A stretch of DNA of 64,000 bases from Microcebus murinus (Eukaryota > Chordata > Mammalia > Primates > Cheirogaleidae). The DNA lies in contig NC_134109.1 of NCBI RefSeq assembly GCF_040939455.1, positions 36,597,501-36,661,500 of the forward strand. The letters run 5' to 3'. Positions 21,661 through 33,800 of this stretch are shown here, one piece after another (the first letter of the stretch is position 1; every line of letters begins with the position of its first letter). Made by a program: the position numbers and the translations under genes. A model generated the notes under the pieces. It worked only from the letters and a program-made list of their open reading frames with translations, was not told the origin of the DNA and did no database searches.

Positions 21661-22984
21661 ATAAAAAAATAAAAGAATAGATCTGTGACCTTTGAGAGAA
21701 AGGTTTTCACAGAAGCCTAGAGATTAAAGCTATATTCTAGCAGATCAAAGAATAAAAGGGACATGGTGAAATAAACCTGCATAGCATATAGGGTTTCATA
21801 GAAAATGAAATTAATAAATTAAGGGTAGTCAAGGTCACAGGCAATTTTTTTATAGAATAGAAGAGAGACTTGTATATTTGCAGGAAGAAGAAGATTGAGG
21901 AGAAGATTGAGAGCTGAGGAGAAGATTGAAAACAAAATGAGAATACAATTGATGGTTGAAGGCCTCAGAGGACACGTGAGCAAACTCAGGGAAAGATACC
22001 AGCCTCAGGAGGAAGGGCACCCTGGTGGTTCCTAGGATCTCCTTCTGGTAACCTCTGCTCCCCTTAAAACACACTCACCCACAAACACCTACCCACAATG
22101 TTTTGGTCTTGCGCTAGTACCTTTCTCTCTCACACCAATTCAATCTATAGGAGACAAATTATGATATATATCCTAAAACATGAATTACTTAGTCTAGAAT
22201 AACAGGAGAGGGGGCTCATCAGAAGAATCTAAGGTGAGCTTTGACACTCCCAGTTTTAATCACCAGTGAAGTCTCCATCAGTGGGGATAAACAGATGTCT
22301 CCTGTGCTCTTTGGTCATTCCACAGACAACTGCTGTATCAAATATCCACACGTGTGCATGTGGGTACAACCACATACAAAATCCTCCCAAGGACATTATA
22401 CTTATCCAAAGAATACAGAGTTACTCCATCATGCTCCATCCTCTTCACCTGCTTTATTTTTCTTTATAGCACCAGGGCTGATTTTCAGCTACTATATTTT
22501 AGCATGGTTATGCCAATTGCTACATTATTGAAATACTGTACTTCCATGCTGGTAAGTCAATAGCTGCTGCCCTGGACCCTGAGGGCAGGTCCTGCTCTTG
22601 CTATCCCAGCATCTCCCAGACCTTTCCATGATCTAGCAAGTAAAGGGACAACACCAGTTACAAGAAGGCTAAGGCTGGCCTATGTCCTGATGGGGGTAGT
22701 GTGGTGGTAAGGAGAGGAGTACTTGGGAACACGGTGACAAACGAAAGCTTCTATACTAACACTTTATTGGGAAGTTCAATGTCAAGGAAGTTGGAGTGAG
22801 CAGGAAAGGGAAGTGAGGCAGGGAAGGAAGACAGAAAATATGAGGGAGGACATAAGGAAGTGATACCAAGTTGGCCATACCCGTGTTAAATATTTTGAAT
22901 ACCCAACTCTGCATAGTGCATATCATTAGCTGAAATTACATTATATCCTTTTTAATATAAATAATAGATATTGTCTGTTTGCCC
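21661..22984. other. unassigned intergenic stretch
   Basis: No repeats recognised with confidence and no coding signal; three overlapping plus frames at 22241-22563 are not supported by any domain. Confidence 0.4.
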
Positions 22985-23105
22985 ATGAGAAAAGAAGCTA
23001 CAGGAGAGTAAGCATTGCATTTTGTTTAACATTGTCTCTCCAGGACCTAGAATATACCTGGTACATAATAGGTCATGAATACTTGTTCAATGAATCAATT
23101 TGTAT
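22985..23105 (+). mobile_element. L2 3' end
   Basis: GAGAGTAAGCATTGCATTTTG, CTCCAGGACCTAGAATATACC and TTGTTCAATGAATC form the L2 tail. Confidence 0.7.
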
Positions 23106-23124
23106 TAAAGATAAATATTTTTGC

Positions 23125-23590
<466 letters not shown>

Positions 23591-24721
23591 TCTGGCCACA
23601 ATGGATGTAGTATTTTATATTATTTTTGGAAAGTGGTTTCTTTTTTTGTTTGTTTTGTTTTTATTTTTCTCAAGAACCAAAAAAGCACTCAGAAAAGTGG
23701 TTTCTGTTCCTCATTTTTTATCCCCCAGTTTCCTAATCCTGCCCACAGGTCTATGTGTGGAGAAGCAATGAGGACCATGCTTCTACCTCTAGGGCTACCA
23801 TCTACTACCAGCAAAGCTTTGAAATCCTTCCTTTTCCTTGTCTTAGCTGATCAAATAGTTTAGGCATCTAGGGAAAAGGGGAGAATTGTTTACCTCCTGC
23901 CCAGAGCATTCTCCCAGGGAGTGAAGACAAAGGGTATAATTTATCCCATTTACACTAGGTATGTATTTATGAATTTGCTTTTTGAAGGAAATGTTTTTCA
24001 TCTTTTTACTGCTCATGCTATTCTATGTAGCAGTCAAATAAGTTTTACACTTATTTCTTCTTAATTTTCTTTAATGTGGAAGATTTGTGAGAAAAATTAT
24101 TACATGTTACAAGTTTAAGTGAGAAATGATTATCATTTATCAAAAGTAGTAAATTTTATAATATAAACCAACAACTATAATCTATCAGTTTTTAATATTT
24201 AAATTTAAGGATGGAAAAATGCTAATTAACTAGATGAATGAATTCATGACTGAGACTATAATCTACCTAAAAATGTAGCTTTTATCTTCTCCCAAATCTA
24301 GGAGTACCTTTCACTTCATTAGCCTCATAGTAATCATCTGTAATCACCTGCAATCATCTGATTACCAATTTATTCATGTTGCTGGCTCTCAATATGACTC
24401 TGATTTTATCTCCAGCATAAACACAGACTTTTAAAAATGAAAGAGAATAGGGCTTTGTTACAATGTGATATTATTATTGCACAGATATTAAGATCCTGGC
24501 AATCATGATCAGATCCTTCTTTACAATGCTTGGCTCATTTTAGAATATCGTATTATCTAGCAAGGAAATTTTTGTAACATAATGCTTAGAAAATTAAATC
24601 CAACCCACTACTAAATACTTTTCCAGGATATGAGATGAGAGAGTCAAATAATACATAAATCCAAAAAGAAGTAGACAATGAATAGGGATACTATTGGTAT
24701 TTGAATCTGGGGGCAAAAAAT
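23591..24721. other. unassigned intergenic stretch
   Basis: Nothing recognised; frames at 23580-23863 lack domains. Confidence 0.4.
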
Positions 24722-25016
<295 letters not shown>

Positions 25017-26929
25017 TTCCAGAAATCCTGCAAAAGAGAACAGAAGGCTTTCATATTTCTTTTACAGCTCAGGTCTGTATTATACGGTCACATACATCAG
25101 TTAGAAATCATATGGGAAAAAGAAAAATCCCAAGGATACCAGATAAGTCTGATAGTCTTATTTCACATACATTTATATCAGTTTCATCCCAATTCTCTTT
25201 TAGATACTGGGTTCTACTCTATTTTTCTCTGCCTATAACTTTAATCTATTTCGTTAATTCTACTTTCTGGCTGTTGTACATTCTTAGTCCTGTCAATTTC
25301 TTTTCTTCAAGAATCATTTTCAACAATTAAAGGGCTCAGCAAACATATCCTTTTTTTTTGTCTCCTTCCTATAATCTCACACAGTAAGGGGTGTAAGTGG
25401 AACAAAGAATCTTCAACTAATAATTCCTGAACTACACTGTGCTACATATGTTATTGTTATTTAATCTTCATAAAGTCCCTGGATGAGAGATATTGTCACT
25501 TGATGAGTAATTTGAGGTGTAAAGAAAGGTAAAATAATTTGCTCAAAATCACACATCTAGTTCTGAGTAATAGTCCTTATTAAAACATCTGCCTATTGTG
25601 GTGATTTTTTTTTTCAAAAAAATCCTTATCATTTAGAGATACAAAGAGTAATATTAACCAATGAAATGATGTTTGGGATTTGCTTAAAATCTGATAGGAA
25701 ATGTAGTGGGAATGTGGGTTGACCATGAATTGAAGTTGAGAGATATGGTAATATTTATGAAGGTTCATAATATCATTTTTTCTACTTTTGGGTGTGATGG
25801 AACTTTTTCCTACTAAAAAGATCAGAAAAATAAGTAACCAGAAAAATAGAATTAAAATAAAATGACTGCAAGGAGAGAGGAGAAAAAAAGAAAGTGTAAA
25901 TGTGTGGTTATATTTGGCTTAGCAATTCAAGAACTTTCTCAGCTCTTCATTTATGTACATGTAGAACCAATTTTGTAGCATATGCCCTGAATCAACTTCA
26001 CATGAATGAGCAAATAGGCACGTTCAAATCTTATTTTAAAAAGAAGTGAATTTGTTCTCATACAATAATTAAGATCCCAAGCTGATCGTTTTGGCCCTAA
26101 CCATACTTCTCTGTTTAAAATAAAGTACAGCCCTAATTCTTAATCAAATAGAAGACCCAGACACTGGTGTGTCAAATGCTCTGGTCTTTCTCTTTTCTTC
26201 TCTTTTTATTCCATTCAGTGTAGCTGTTTGTTCATTCTTTTAACTTCAAAGTGACAGGAAGAGAACATGCAGCTTAAACCAGTCAATTCAACACTTTTTA
26301 GCAGCACTGTGAAAAAAATTTTCTGGCTGTGGGTGATGTTTTTAACATAGCTATCAGTTTCAGCACTAGCCTTGCCTCTTTGCCAGCTTTCATCTGTCTG
26401 AACTTAAAGAGGTGATAGTAAAGTCCATTTTAAAACTGAAGAAGTTGAAACACCACCACCTCTTATCTTGAGAAGAGTAATTTGGCATAGTGACTGGTAT
26501 AAACCAGCTGGCACCTGTCACGGGATGTTCTCACCACCACCCACCCTCTGGTTTCAAAGGCAGTCTTACTGACATTTGCAGAAGCTCCAGTGCTGGTGGC
26601 CTGCCAGGAAGCACTCCTTACATAGAGGAGGCATGCATGCCTAGGTGTAGGCTTTATATGTATTGGGAAACCTCCAAGAAGCTCTGGGATTCAAGATTTG
26701 GGCAAAGAAATATGGTGCTTAGGACAGGACCCAGAGACTTGAAGAGGAAGGTATTAGGCCAGGGTCTGAAGGACTAGCCAAACAAATGAGGCAGGAAGTC
26801 AGGGAACCAGGCTGGAATGGAGTTTGAGGCTAGGGCTGTTCCTTTTAGTTACATTTTAATAGAGAGGAAAAATAGGATCAGTTTGTGCATGTTGTATGTT
26901 TATACTAACCCATTCTCACAAATGTAAGA
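25017..26929. other. intergenic stretch with one MIR
   Basis: Apart from the MIR at 25440-25565 nothing is recognised. Confidence 0.4.
25440..25565 (-). mobile_element. MIR SINE
   Basis: TATTTAATCTTCATAAAGTCC, then AATTTGAGGTGTAAAGAAAGG and TTGCTCAAAATCACAC fit a MIR. Confidence 0.65.
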
Positions 26930-26951
26930 CTGTCAACCTAAAGAAAGAAAC

Positions 26952-27080
26952 TGAGGGTGGTTCACACCTGTAATTCTAGCACTCTGGGAGGCTGAGGGGG
27001 ATGGATTATTTGAGCTCAGGAGTTTGAGACCAGCCTGAGCAAGAGCGAGACCTCATCTCTACTAAAAAAATTAAAAAAAA
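26952..27080 (+). mobile_element. Alu left arm
   Basis: GAGGGTGGTTCACACCTG to CCTCATCTCTACTAAAAAAA, inserted in an LTR-like repeat. Confidence 0.8.
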
Positions 27081-27227
27081 GAAAAAACAGAACTGAGGCA
27101 AAAATTAATACAAGTATAGAATTTATCTGGGCTGAATTTGAGAACTGCAACTGAGAAGATACAAATTCAAGCTGCCCGGAATATATGCTCCAATTATCAG
27201 CAGTTACAAGTGCGGTTTTTAAGGAAA

Positions 27228-27525
27228 AAGGCTGGGCAAAGTGGCTCATACCTGTAATCCCTGCCCTTTGGGAGGCGGAGGTGGGAGGATGACTTGAGGC
27301 CAGGAGTTTGAGACCATCTTAGGTGACATAGTGAGACCCTTTCTCTACAAAACATAAAAAAAAGAAAGAAAATTAGCTGAGTGTAGTGGCACATACTTGA
27401 AGTCCCAGCTACTTTGAAGGCTGAGGAGGGATGGAAGATTGCTTAAGCCCAGGAGTTTGAGGTTATAGTGAGCTATGATCAGGCCACTGAACTTCAGCCT
27501 GGGTGACAGAGCAAGACCCTAAATA
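27228..27525 (+). mobile_element. Alu
   Basis: GGCTGGGCAAAGTGGCTCATA to GAGCAAGACCCTAAATAAA. Confidence 0.9.
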
Positions 27526-27929
27526 AATAAAGGGGGGAAAAGAGGACAGTTCTTACATGGGTTCATTAAAATAACATAAGCCATTGATTGGCTATATCTT
27601 GTTCTTTGTACCACAAATTCCAGGAACATGAAGATAATGGATGAGGTTCACACTGTGCAATTTATGATAACATTTTAGGTAATTTATCAGTTAATCTGGA
27701 AACCACCGAGAAGGAACGAAAGAACAGTTGCCCCTGGGCATGGTGGGGGCAGAGACTGAAGTCTCATACTCATGGCTCTCTGAGCCTGACAAATTTTGCA
27801 CACCTCACATAGTTCAAACTCTCTGAGCTACTTTTCTCTCTCAGAACAAAATGTCAAACATGGTTCAATGGAATGGCTTCCAAGTCTCAAACCCCCTCTC
27901 AAATGGATGATCTGAAGATCCCTTATACA

Positions 27930-28350
27930 TGTGATTATGAGGGTCAATTTTATATATCAACCTGGCTAGGCTATAGTCCTCAGTTATTCAATCAAACACT
28001 AATCTATGTGTTGCTGGGAAGGTATATTAGATGTGATTAAAGTTCATAATCAGTAGACTAAGTAAAGGGGATTATCTTAAATAACCTGGGTGGGCCCGAT
28101 TCAATCTGTTGAAAGGCCTAAAAAGCAGAACAGGTTTCCCAGAAGAAATTCTGCTTTAGACTTCTGCTTCAACTCATGCTTCAGTTCGTTCTAGCCTACC
28201 TTTCCTGATGGCCTAGTGATTTCAGACTTGCCTACCCAGGCCCCATGATTGTATAAAGTAATTCCTTGCCAAAAAAAATCCCTTATTACTATATCTCCTA
28301 CTGGTTCTGTTTCTCTGGTTGAGCCCTACTATAGTGATTGAGCATAAGAA
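27930..28350 (-). mobile_element. old LTR-like repeat
   Basis: GTCAATTTTATATATCAACC, TGGGTGGGCCCGATTCAAT, TTGAAAGGCCTAAAAAGCAG and ACTGGTTCTGTTTCTCTGG form a familiar dispersed repeat whose inverse starts with the CAGAGAAACAGAACC phrase. Family not assigned. Confidence 0.5.
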
Positions 28351-28387
28351 TGTGCAAGTAACATTATGTACAAATTGTTTTTGTATT

Positions 28388-28496
28388 TTTTCTTTTGAGA
28401 TGGAGGCTGGTCTCAAACTCCTGGCCTCAAGTTATTCTCCCGTTTCAGCCTCCTGAGTAACTGGAATTGTAGTAACTGGGCACCATTGTGCCCAGT
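28388..28496 (-). mobile_element. Alu fragment
   Basis: TCTTTTGAGATGGAGGCTGG to CACCATTGTGCCCAG, with an internal deletion. Confidence 0.65.
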
Positions 28497-28631
28497 TCAT
28501 TCTAAAATTTTAAATTAATTAATTCATTTTGAGTACCAGGTGCAATTTAGACTTCATGTTAGTAAATACAAATATTTGTGCATATATGTGAGCATGTGTG
28601 GAGATACATACATATATATATATGTTTTTCT

Positions 28632-28918
28632 TTTTTAGATAGTCTTGCTCTGTCACCCAGGCTGGAGTGCAGTGGCCTGATCATAGCTCACTGTAACCTT
28701 GAACTCCTGGGTTCAAGCGAGCCTCTAGACTCAGCCTACCAAGCAGCTAGGAGTTATAGGTATGCACCACAACACTTGGCTTATTTTTATATATTTTTTT
28801 TGTAGAGAGGGCATCTGGCTATGTTGCCCAGGCTGGTCTCAGACTCCTGGTCTCAAGTGATACTTCAGCCTCATTCCCAAAGTGCTGGCTTTAGCGGTGT
28901 GAGTAACCCCACCCAGCC
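28632..28918 (-). mobile_element. Alu, older
   Basis: TTAGATAGTCTTGCTCTGTC to GTGAGTAACCCCACCCAGCC. Confidence 0.9.
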
Positions 28919-28964
28919 CATACTACAATTTAAAACTATTTCTTAAAACTTTTTTCTTGGTAGT

Positions 28965-29400
28965 GTTCACCTTAAAGAAAGAATCTGAGGCAAAATTAAT
29001 ATGGAGTTTATTTGGTCCATGGTTTGGAATGCTCCAGAGAACAAAAGAGAGGCCCAAGTTTTTAAGATAAAAAGAACGAATCAGGAGAGGGGGTGATTAC
29101 AAAAGTTGTTTGGTAGGAATTCTCATTGGTTTACAGATATAACATTGGTCAGTCATTGGCTGTACACTGTTGAACTACAAGGTATATGGCTCCTTTGTGT
29201 GTGTTAGTCTAAAATTTGCATAGCAAGTAGCTTCAAAGAGGTAATTATTTAGTTCAAGGGGGAGTGAGATGTGACTGATGTGACATTTTATTAATAAATG
29301 CCTCTCTGGGGCCTGTTAATTTAAAGGGGCTTGCATTTCTCAGATAAAAGAATTTTTTTTATTTTTCAGTAGCTCTTCGGTGATAAGTTAAATTTAAGAA
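28965..29400. mobile_element. LTR-like repeat, copy 2
   Basis: CCTTAAAGAAAGAATCTGAGG and GGAGTTTATTTGG begin the copy; GTCAGTCATTGGCTGTACAC and GGGGCTTGCATTTCTCAG follow. The start matches copy 1 closely, so the two belong to one family. Confidence 0.4.
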
Positions 29401-29585
29401 TAATAGCATTCATGGGACAGAATGAGGGCGGGTTAATAAAAAAAATAATATTCAGCCTTTTCTTTTTCTATTTTGGACATAAAAACTCAGTTCTTTTAGT
29501 TTTCCTTCTTATCAGATGCTTATAAAGACATTTCTGTTTTCTCCTTTGACTTCAGTCCCCAAGATTGATTGATTGATTAGTTATT

Positions 29586-29868
29586 TATTTAAGAGATGGG
29601 GCCTCACTCCATCTCCCAGGCTGGAGTGCAGTGGCACACTCATAGCTCACTCAAACTCTTGGCCTCAAGAGATCCTCTCATTTCAGCCTCCTGAGTAGCT
29701 GGGATTACAGGCATCCCCAACACAATCTAATATATGCATTTTTTTGTAGAGGCAGGGTCCTACGATGTTGCCCAGGCTGGTCTCAAACTCCTGGCATCAA
29801 AAGATTCCCCTGCACTAGGATTCTCAAAGCACTGGGATTACAGGCATGAGCCACCAAACCTGACAAAG
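29586..29868 (-). mobile_element. Alu, older
   Basis: TATTTAAGAGATGGGGCCTC to GAGCCACCAAACCTGACA. Confidence 0.9.
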
Positions 29869-32013
29869 ATTTTTGTTTTAAACTGCAGTTGTCATATCCT
29901 AAACCACTAACCTCCAGATTTATTAATTATTTTTATTTTATACTTCTCAGTAGAAAAAAATTTTTACCATTTACTCGAATACATAATATTATATTATTAT
30001 ACTTTACATATATATCAAAAAGTTTATACTGTTTATACAAAATTTAAAAAAAACATGGAAGAAAATGTTGAGATTAAAAAGTAAATACAAATAGGAGTTC
30101 TAATATTCTCTTTCTGCATCTCAAGAGTCATCTTTCATTTATTTCACTTTGAGGTCACTCCTTAAACTATTTTTCAACAGATGGAGTACTAAGATGATTC
30201 AGGGGTTCATACTGTTAAAGGCAGTAATGGTGTCTGTTTCAAATTCTATTTTGAACTTTTCAACAAACAAAATAATTATTTAAGTTTTTTCTTTTTAAAA
30301 TGGATCAAACATTTTGGGGATCATCCATAAGTCTGCTGAGTGAGCACTTAGAGTTACAGTTATTATACATCAGCCAAATGTGCCTATAAGGTAGTCAGTA
30401 AGGTAGTCAGTTAATTTACCACTCCTCTAAACACTGCTAACCACAGTAGTAGTCTTTTGTTATTTTTTTTTTAAGGCTGATTAAGTGAAGCAGTGGGAGT
30501 AGAGACAGAACAAAGGAATCTGTAACTGGTTGTGATCAATTAGTTGTAAACACTACTGCACTCAGGCCAGCCCACAGAAATAGTCTTTTTTTTTTTTTTT
30601 TTTTTTTTGAGACAAGAGTCTCCTTGTGTTGCCCAGGCTAGAGTGCAGTGGCATCAGCCTAGCTCACAGCAACCTCAAACTCCTGGGCTCAAGTGATCCT
30701 CCTGCCTCAGCCTCCTGAGTACCCAAGCCACGCAACACCATACCTGGATAATTTTTTCTATTTTTAGTAGACACAGGGTCTAGCTTTTGTGCAGGCTGGT
30801 CTAGAACTCCTGAACTCAAGCCATCCTCCCACGTTGGCTTCCCAGAGTGCTAGGATTACAGGCGTGAGCCACGGCACCCAGCCGCCAGGGTGATCTTCAC
30901 TACATCTAAACATTTCACTTAGTACTTCATATAGAATATTAAAAGGAGAACTATAGTGATGATTACACCCAATTTGTCTCTTATTTAGTGGGAATAAAAA
31001 GGAGTTAGATCTGCAATGTTTCATTTACAAACAACCACCTGAAACTTTTTCTCATCATTTAGAAATAAGACACAAAAATTACAAAAATAATATTTTTAAA
31101 ACAAAAATGCAACAATTCCAACTATCAGTCATGAAAGCAGTTTTTGCTTCGCTTTAATCCTGTAAAGTGTACTTAATTTTTAATCTAGAAATGTAGAACT
31201 ATTCTATATACCCCAAATCATGTTTTTTTCTTATACAAGGGAAACAGTTTGTATTACATGTTAAGTAGGAAAAAAATTAAAATTTGTTAAAAGAGAAAAG
31301 TCTACTCAGGAAAAGTTTTTGGTATTATAAAATGACTTTTACTTTTGCTAGACACAAAAGTGATGAATATTCCTAATGATGTCACAGAAGTGAAAAGAGT
31401 TCATGATTCAATAAAGGCAAGGAAACCATGCCCTAAACTCTTATAATAAAGGCTGAAAATAGACATCATAATACAATCTTTAATAACATACAATATGTGT
31501 TCTTCTTATGTTGGTCATGCTTAACTATAGCAGTATTTTCCTGTTAAGACAGCCGCCAGTTCTGCTTCCTGTCATCACAACACTTGATTTATGTAAGCAG
31601 CTGCTACCCATGCCATCATAGTATACATAAATGCTAAATTTAGGGTACTGTTCAAATATTTTGGAGTGGATACTAATATGAAACACAAAGATCGTTTGTT
31701 GTAATGGCAAAAATTTTACAAAGAGAATTTTATCCACTCAGTGCGGTGAGCACGAATATGTAGCAGAGCGCCAGGCACAGAAGTGAAATGCTTGTTGGAA
31801 ACGCTAACATTTATCTTTTACGAACATACATGAAATCTTTCAATTTTTCCTAAGTGTCTTTTGCCTTTGATGGTGCTGATAAACCAAAGGAAAAAGCCCA
31901 ACGGAACACATCAGAACAACAATAAATGTCAGGGGGTGTTATTAACTGCATTTTTTATATATACACGGAAAAAGTGACAACCCCTTTAAAGTTGTGGGAC
32001 TTCAGCGTCTAGG
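29869..32013. other. low-repeat stretch upstream of the CpG island
   Basis: Apart from the Alu at 30582-30883, this stretch has few recognisable repeats. The part from 31.1 to 32.0 kb looks unique and could hold distal promoter elements or a divergent non-coding transcript. No coding signal. Confidence 0.35.
30582..30883 (-). mobile_element. Alu
   Basis: T tract, GAGACAAGAGTCTCCTTG to GAGCCACGGCACCCAGCC. Confidence 0.92.
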
Positions 32014-32029
32014 ACTACAAATCCCAGAG
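32014..32029 (+). promoter_or_regulatory. ZNF143/Staf-like site upstream of the CpG island
   Basis: The sequence ACTACAAATCCCAGAG matches the core of the ZNF143 (SBS) motif, found typically within a few hundred bases of start sites. A further CCAAT box lies at 32075-32079. The site is about 650 bases upstream of the presumed WDR89 start, so it may serve a second or divergent start. Confidence 0.4.
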
Positions 32030-32257
32030 ACCCTGAGGCCAAGGCGGAGCTACCATCATATTGATAACTTTTCACCAATGGCAGAGCCAGAGAACTCCCA
32101 CGCCACGTTCAGCAACACCAACGACGGTCTGAAGGGCAGGTTCCTTTGCTTTCGAACACTGAGGTAGTATTTGGGCTTTCTGAGCATATGTGGTTGTTTC
32201 AAGGCCTGATCCTAACTACTAAATTATTCCTCACCCTCAGTGGAAGTTGCCTAGTCA

Positions 32258-32960
32258 CCATTACAAGTTTGGCTCGGTGGAAGCTAAATACTGAAAGCAT
32301 TCCAAGCGGCCCAGTACCCGCGGAAAGGTCCAGTTTTCCGGGGAAGAGGCGGAACCCTCCTTATTCCTGCTCTTCATTGGCGTACAGACGACTTCATCAC
32401 AACCAATGGGATCGCTGAAACTTCCGTTCGCGTAACGTGTGAGGAGCTGGTGTGCGGCGCTTACGTAAACTGGGTCTACGCAGGCGCAGTCGTCTGCTCT
32501 CGTCCAATCGGGAGCTGGCGAGAGAGCGCGGCTCCTGGCAAATTCATCGCCCCTACACCCCTTGCCTCTTGCGCTTCCCCTGGCTATGGCCCGCCTCTCT
32601 GCTGCTGGCCAATCCTCTTCATTTTCCTGTGCATATTTACCCAATCAGCGAGGTAGAGGGCGGAGTTCCGGTCATCTGCTCTAAACTGCGGCGGAGTTTT
32701 CGTTTTCTTCTGGGCCAGTCGGGGGCTGGCTGTTGAGGTACATTCTGCAGGGCCGAGCTGGGCAAGGTCCCCGGGATGGGCAGCTCTCTTGATGCGCGGC
32801 AGCAGTGTTGGTTGAATCTAGAAAGCTAAAGACGCTGAACATCTAGCGCGGGGAGCGCCGAGGGAAATGGGAGGTGCTGGGAGGAGGGAGCACGTGGGTC
32901 AAACCTGTTCCGTCCCTGCCCAGAGACCCTTCTGCGAGTCAGGTAGCGCTGCCGACACCG
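32258..32960 (+). promoter_or_regulatory. WDR89: CpG island promoter with clustered CCAAT boxes, probable WDR89 promoter
   Basis: This is the only extended CpG-rich, non-repeat stretch in the window. CCAAT boxes (NF-Y type) are at 32376 (minus strand, ATTGG), 32403, 32504, 32609 and 32641. Other visible sites are a TTACGTAA bZIP palindrome at 32461-32468, an ETS-like ACTTCCG near 32419, an NRF1-like CGCAGGCGCA near 32479, and a GC box with ETS-like TTCCGG at 32658-32671. There is no TATA box. These features suit a housekeeping promoter firing rightwards from about 32.65-32.70 kb, though divergent transcription is also possible. Assignment to WDR89 rests on strand, known non-coding 5' exons in that gene, and lack of another candidate. 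Confidence 0.65.
32690..32737 (+). other. WDR89: predicted non-coding first exon of WDR89 with splice donor
   Basis: Downstream of the last CCAAT box the sequence CTGTTGAG is followed by GTACAT, a usable donor with the GT at 32738-32739. The exon start is a guess from promoter spacing. An alternative donor is CAG followed by GTAGCG near 32941. No ATG-initiated frame of note lies in the exon. Confidence 0.35.
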
Positions 32961-33164
32961 GCCCAGCACTTTATGTGGCCTGTTTCTCAGCAAAGGCTAA
33001 ATCTCCTTCGTTAATTTTCAAGGGTGGGTAGTGAGGACTTGTTTCCCCCCTGCTCTTCCCTTCCCCCTCGTTCTTTCCCCACGCCATCTCCTGGGTTCGG
33101 TATTTTTCGAGGCCAGAAAGCAGATTTTTACTTGGGAAGAGATGTCACGTGACATAGTATGTGC

Positions 33165-33295
33165 TGTAATACCTGCTACTATGTTAAGTACTTCACGTGT
33201 GTGATTATCATTTAATCCACTCAGTCTGAAGAAGTAGGTACTGTTTTCATTTCACGGACGAAACAGACGTAGGCATTACATTATTCGTCACTGTG
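33165..33295 (-). mobile_element. MIR SINE
   Basis: GTTAAGTACTTCACGTGTGTG, ATTTAATCCACTCAGTC and TTCATTTCACGGACGAAACAG are MIR core phrases. It lies just downstream of the CpG island. Confidence 0.7.
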
Positions 33296-33371
33296 ATCTG
33301 TGCATCTTGTCTCTGACAAATATTGTGGCATTCGGCTTCCATGGATGTAAAATTAAAAGGTGGTGATGTAG

Positions 33372-33720
<349 letters not shown>

Positions 33721-33734
33721 AAATAAAAGTCAAT

Positions 33735-33800
33735 ACAGGCTGGGCACGGTGGCTCATGCCTGTAATCCTAGCATTTTGGGAGGCCCATCTCCACAGAAAA
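33735..33800 (+). mobile_element. Alu fragment with internal deletion
   Basis: GGCTGGGCACGGTGGCTCATG to GGGAGGCCCATCTCCACAG; the middle is missing. Confidence 0.75.

Larger units (their letters stand above)
26930..27860. mobile_element. LTR-like repeat, copy 1, split by two Alus
   Basis: CCTAAAGAAAGAAACTGAGG at the left, AATTCAAGCTGCCCGGAATA in the middle and a region around 27540-27860 share layout with 28965-29400, including an ACTGAGGCAAAA start and an ATTGGCT segment. Plus Alus lie at 26952-27080 and 27228-27525. I cannot name the family. Confidence 0.4.

Noticed and set aside
32261..32644. 127-codon minus-strand frame across the CpG island
   Set aside because: GC-rich promoter DNA has few stops; no domain or homology is recognisable and it overlaps clustered promoter motifs.
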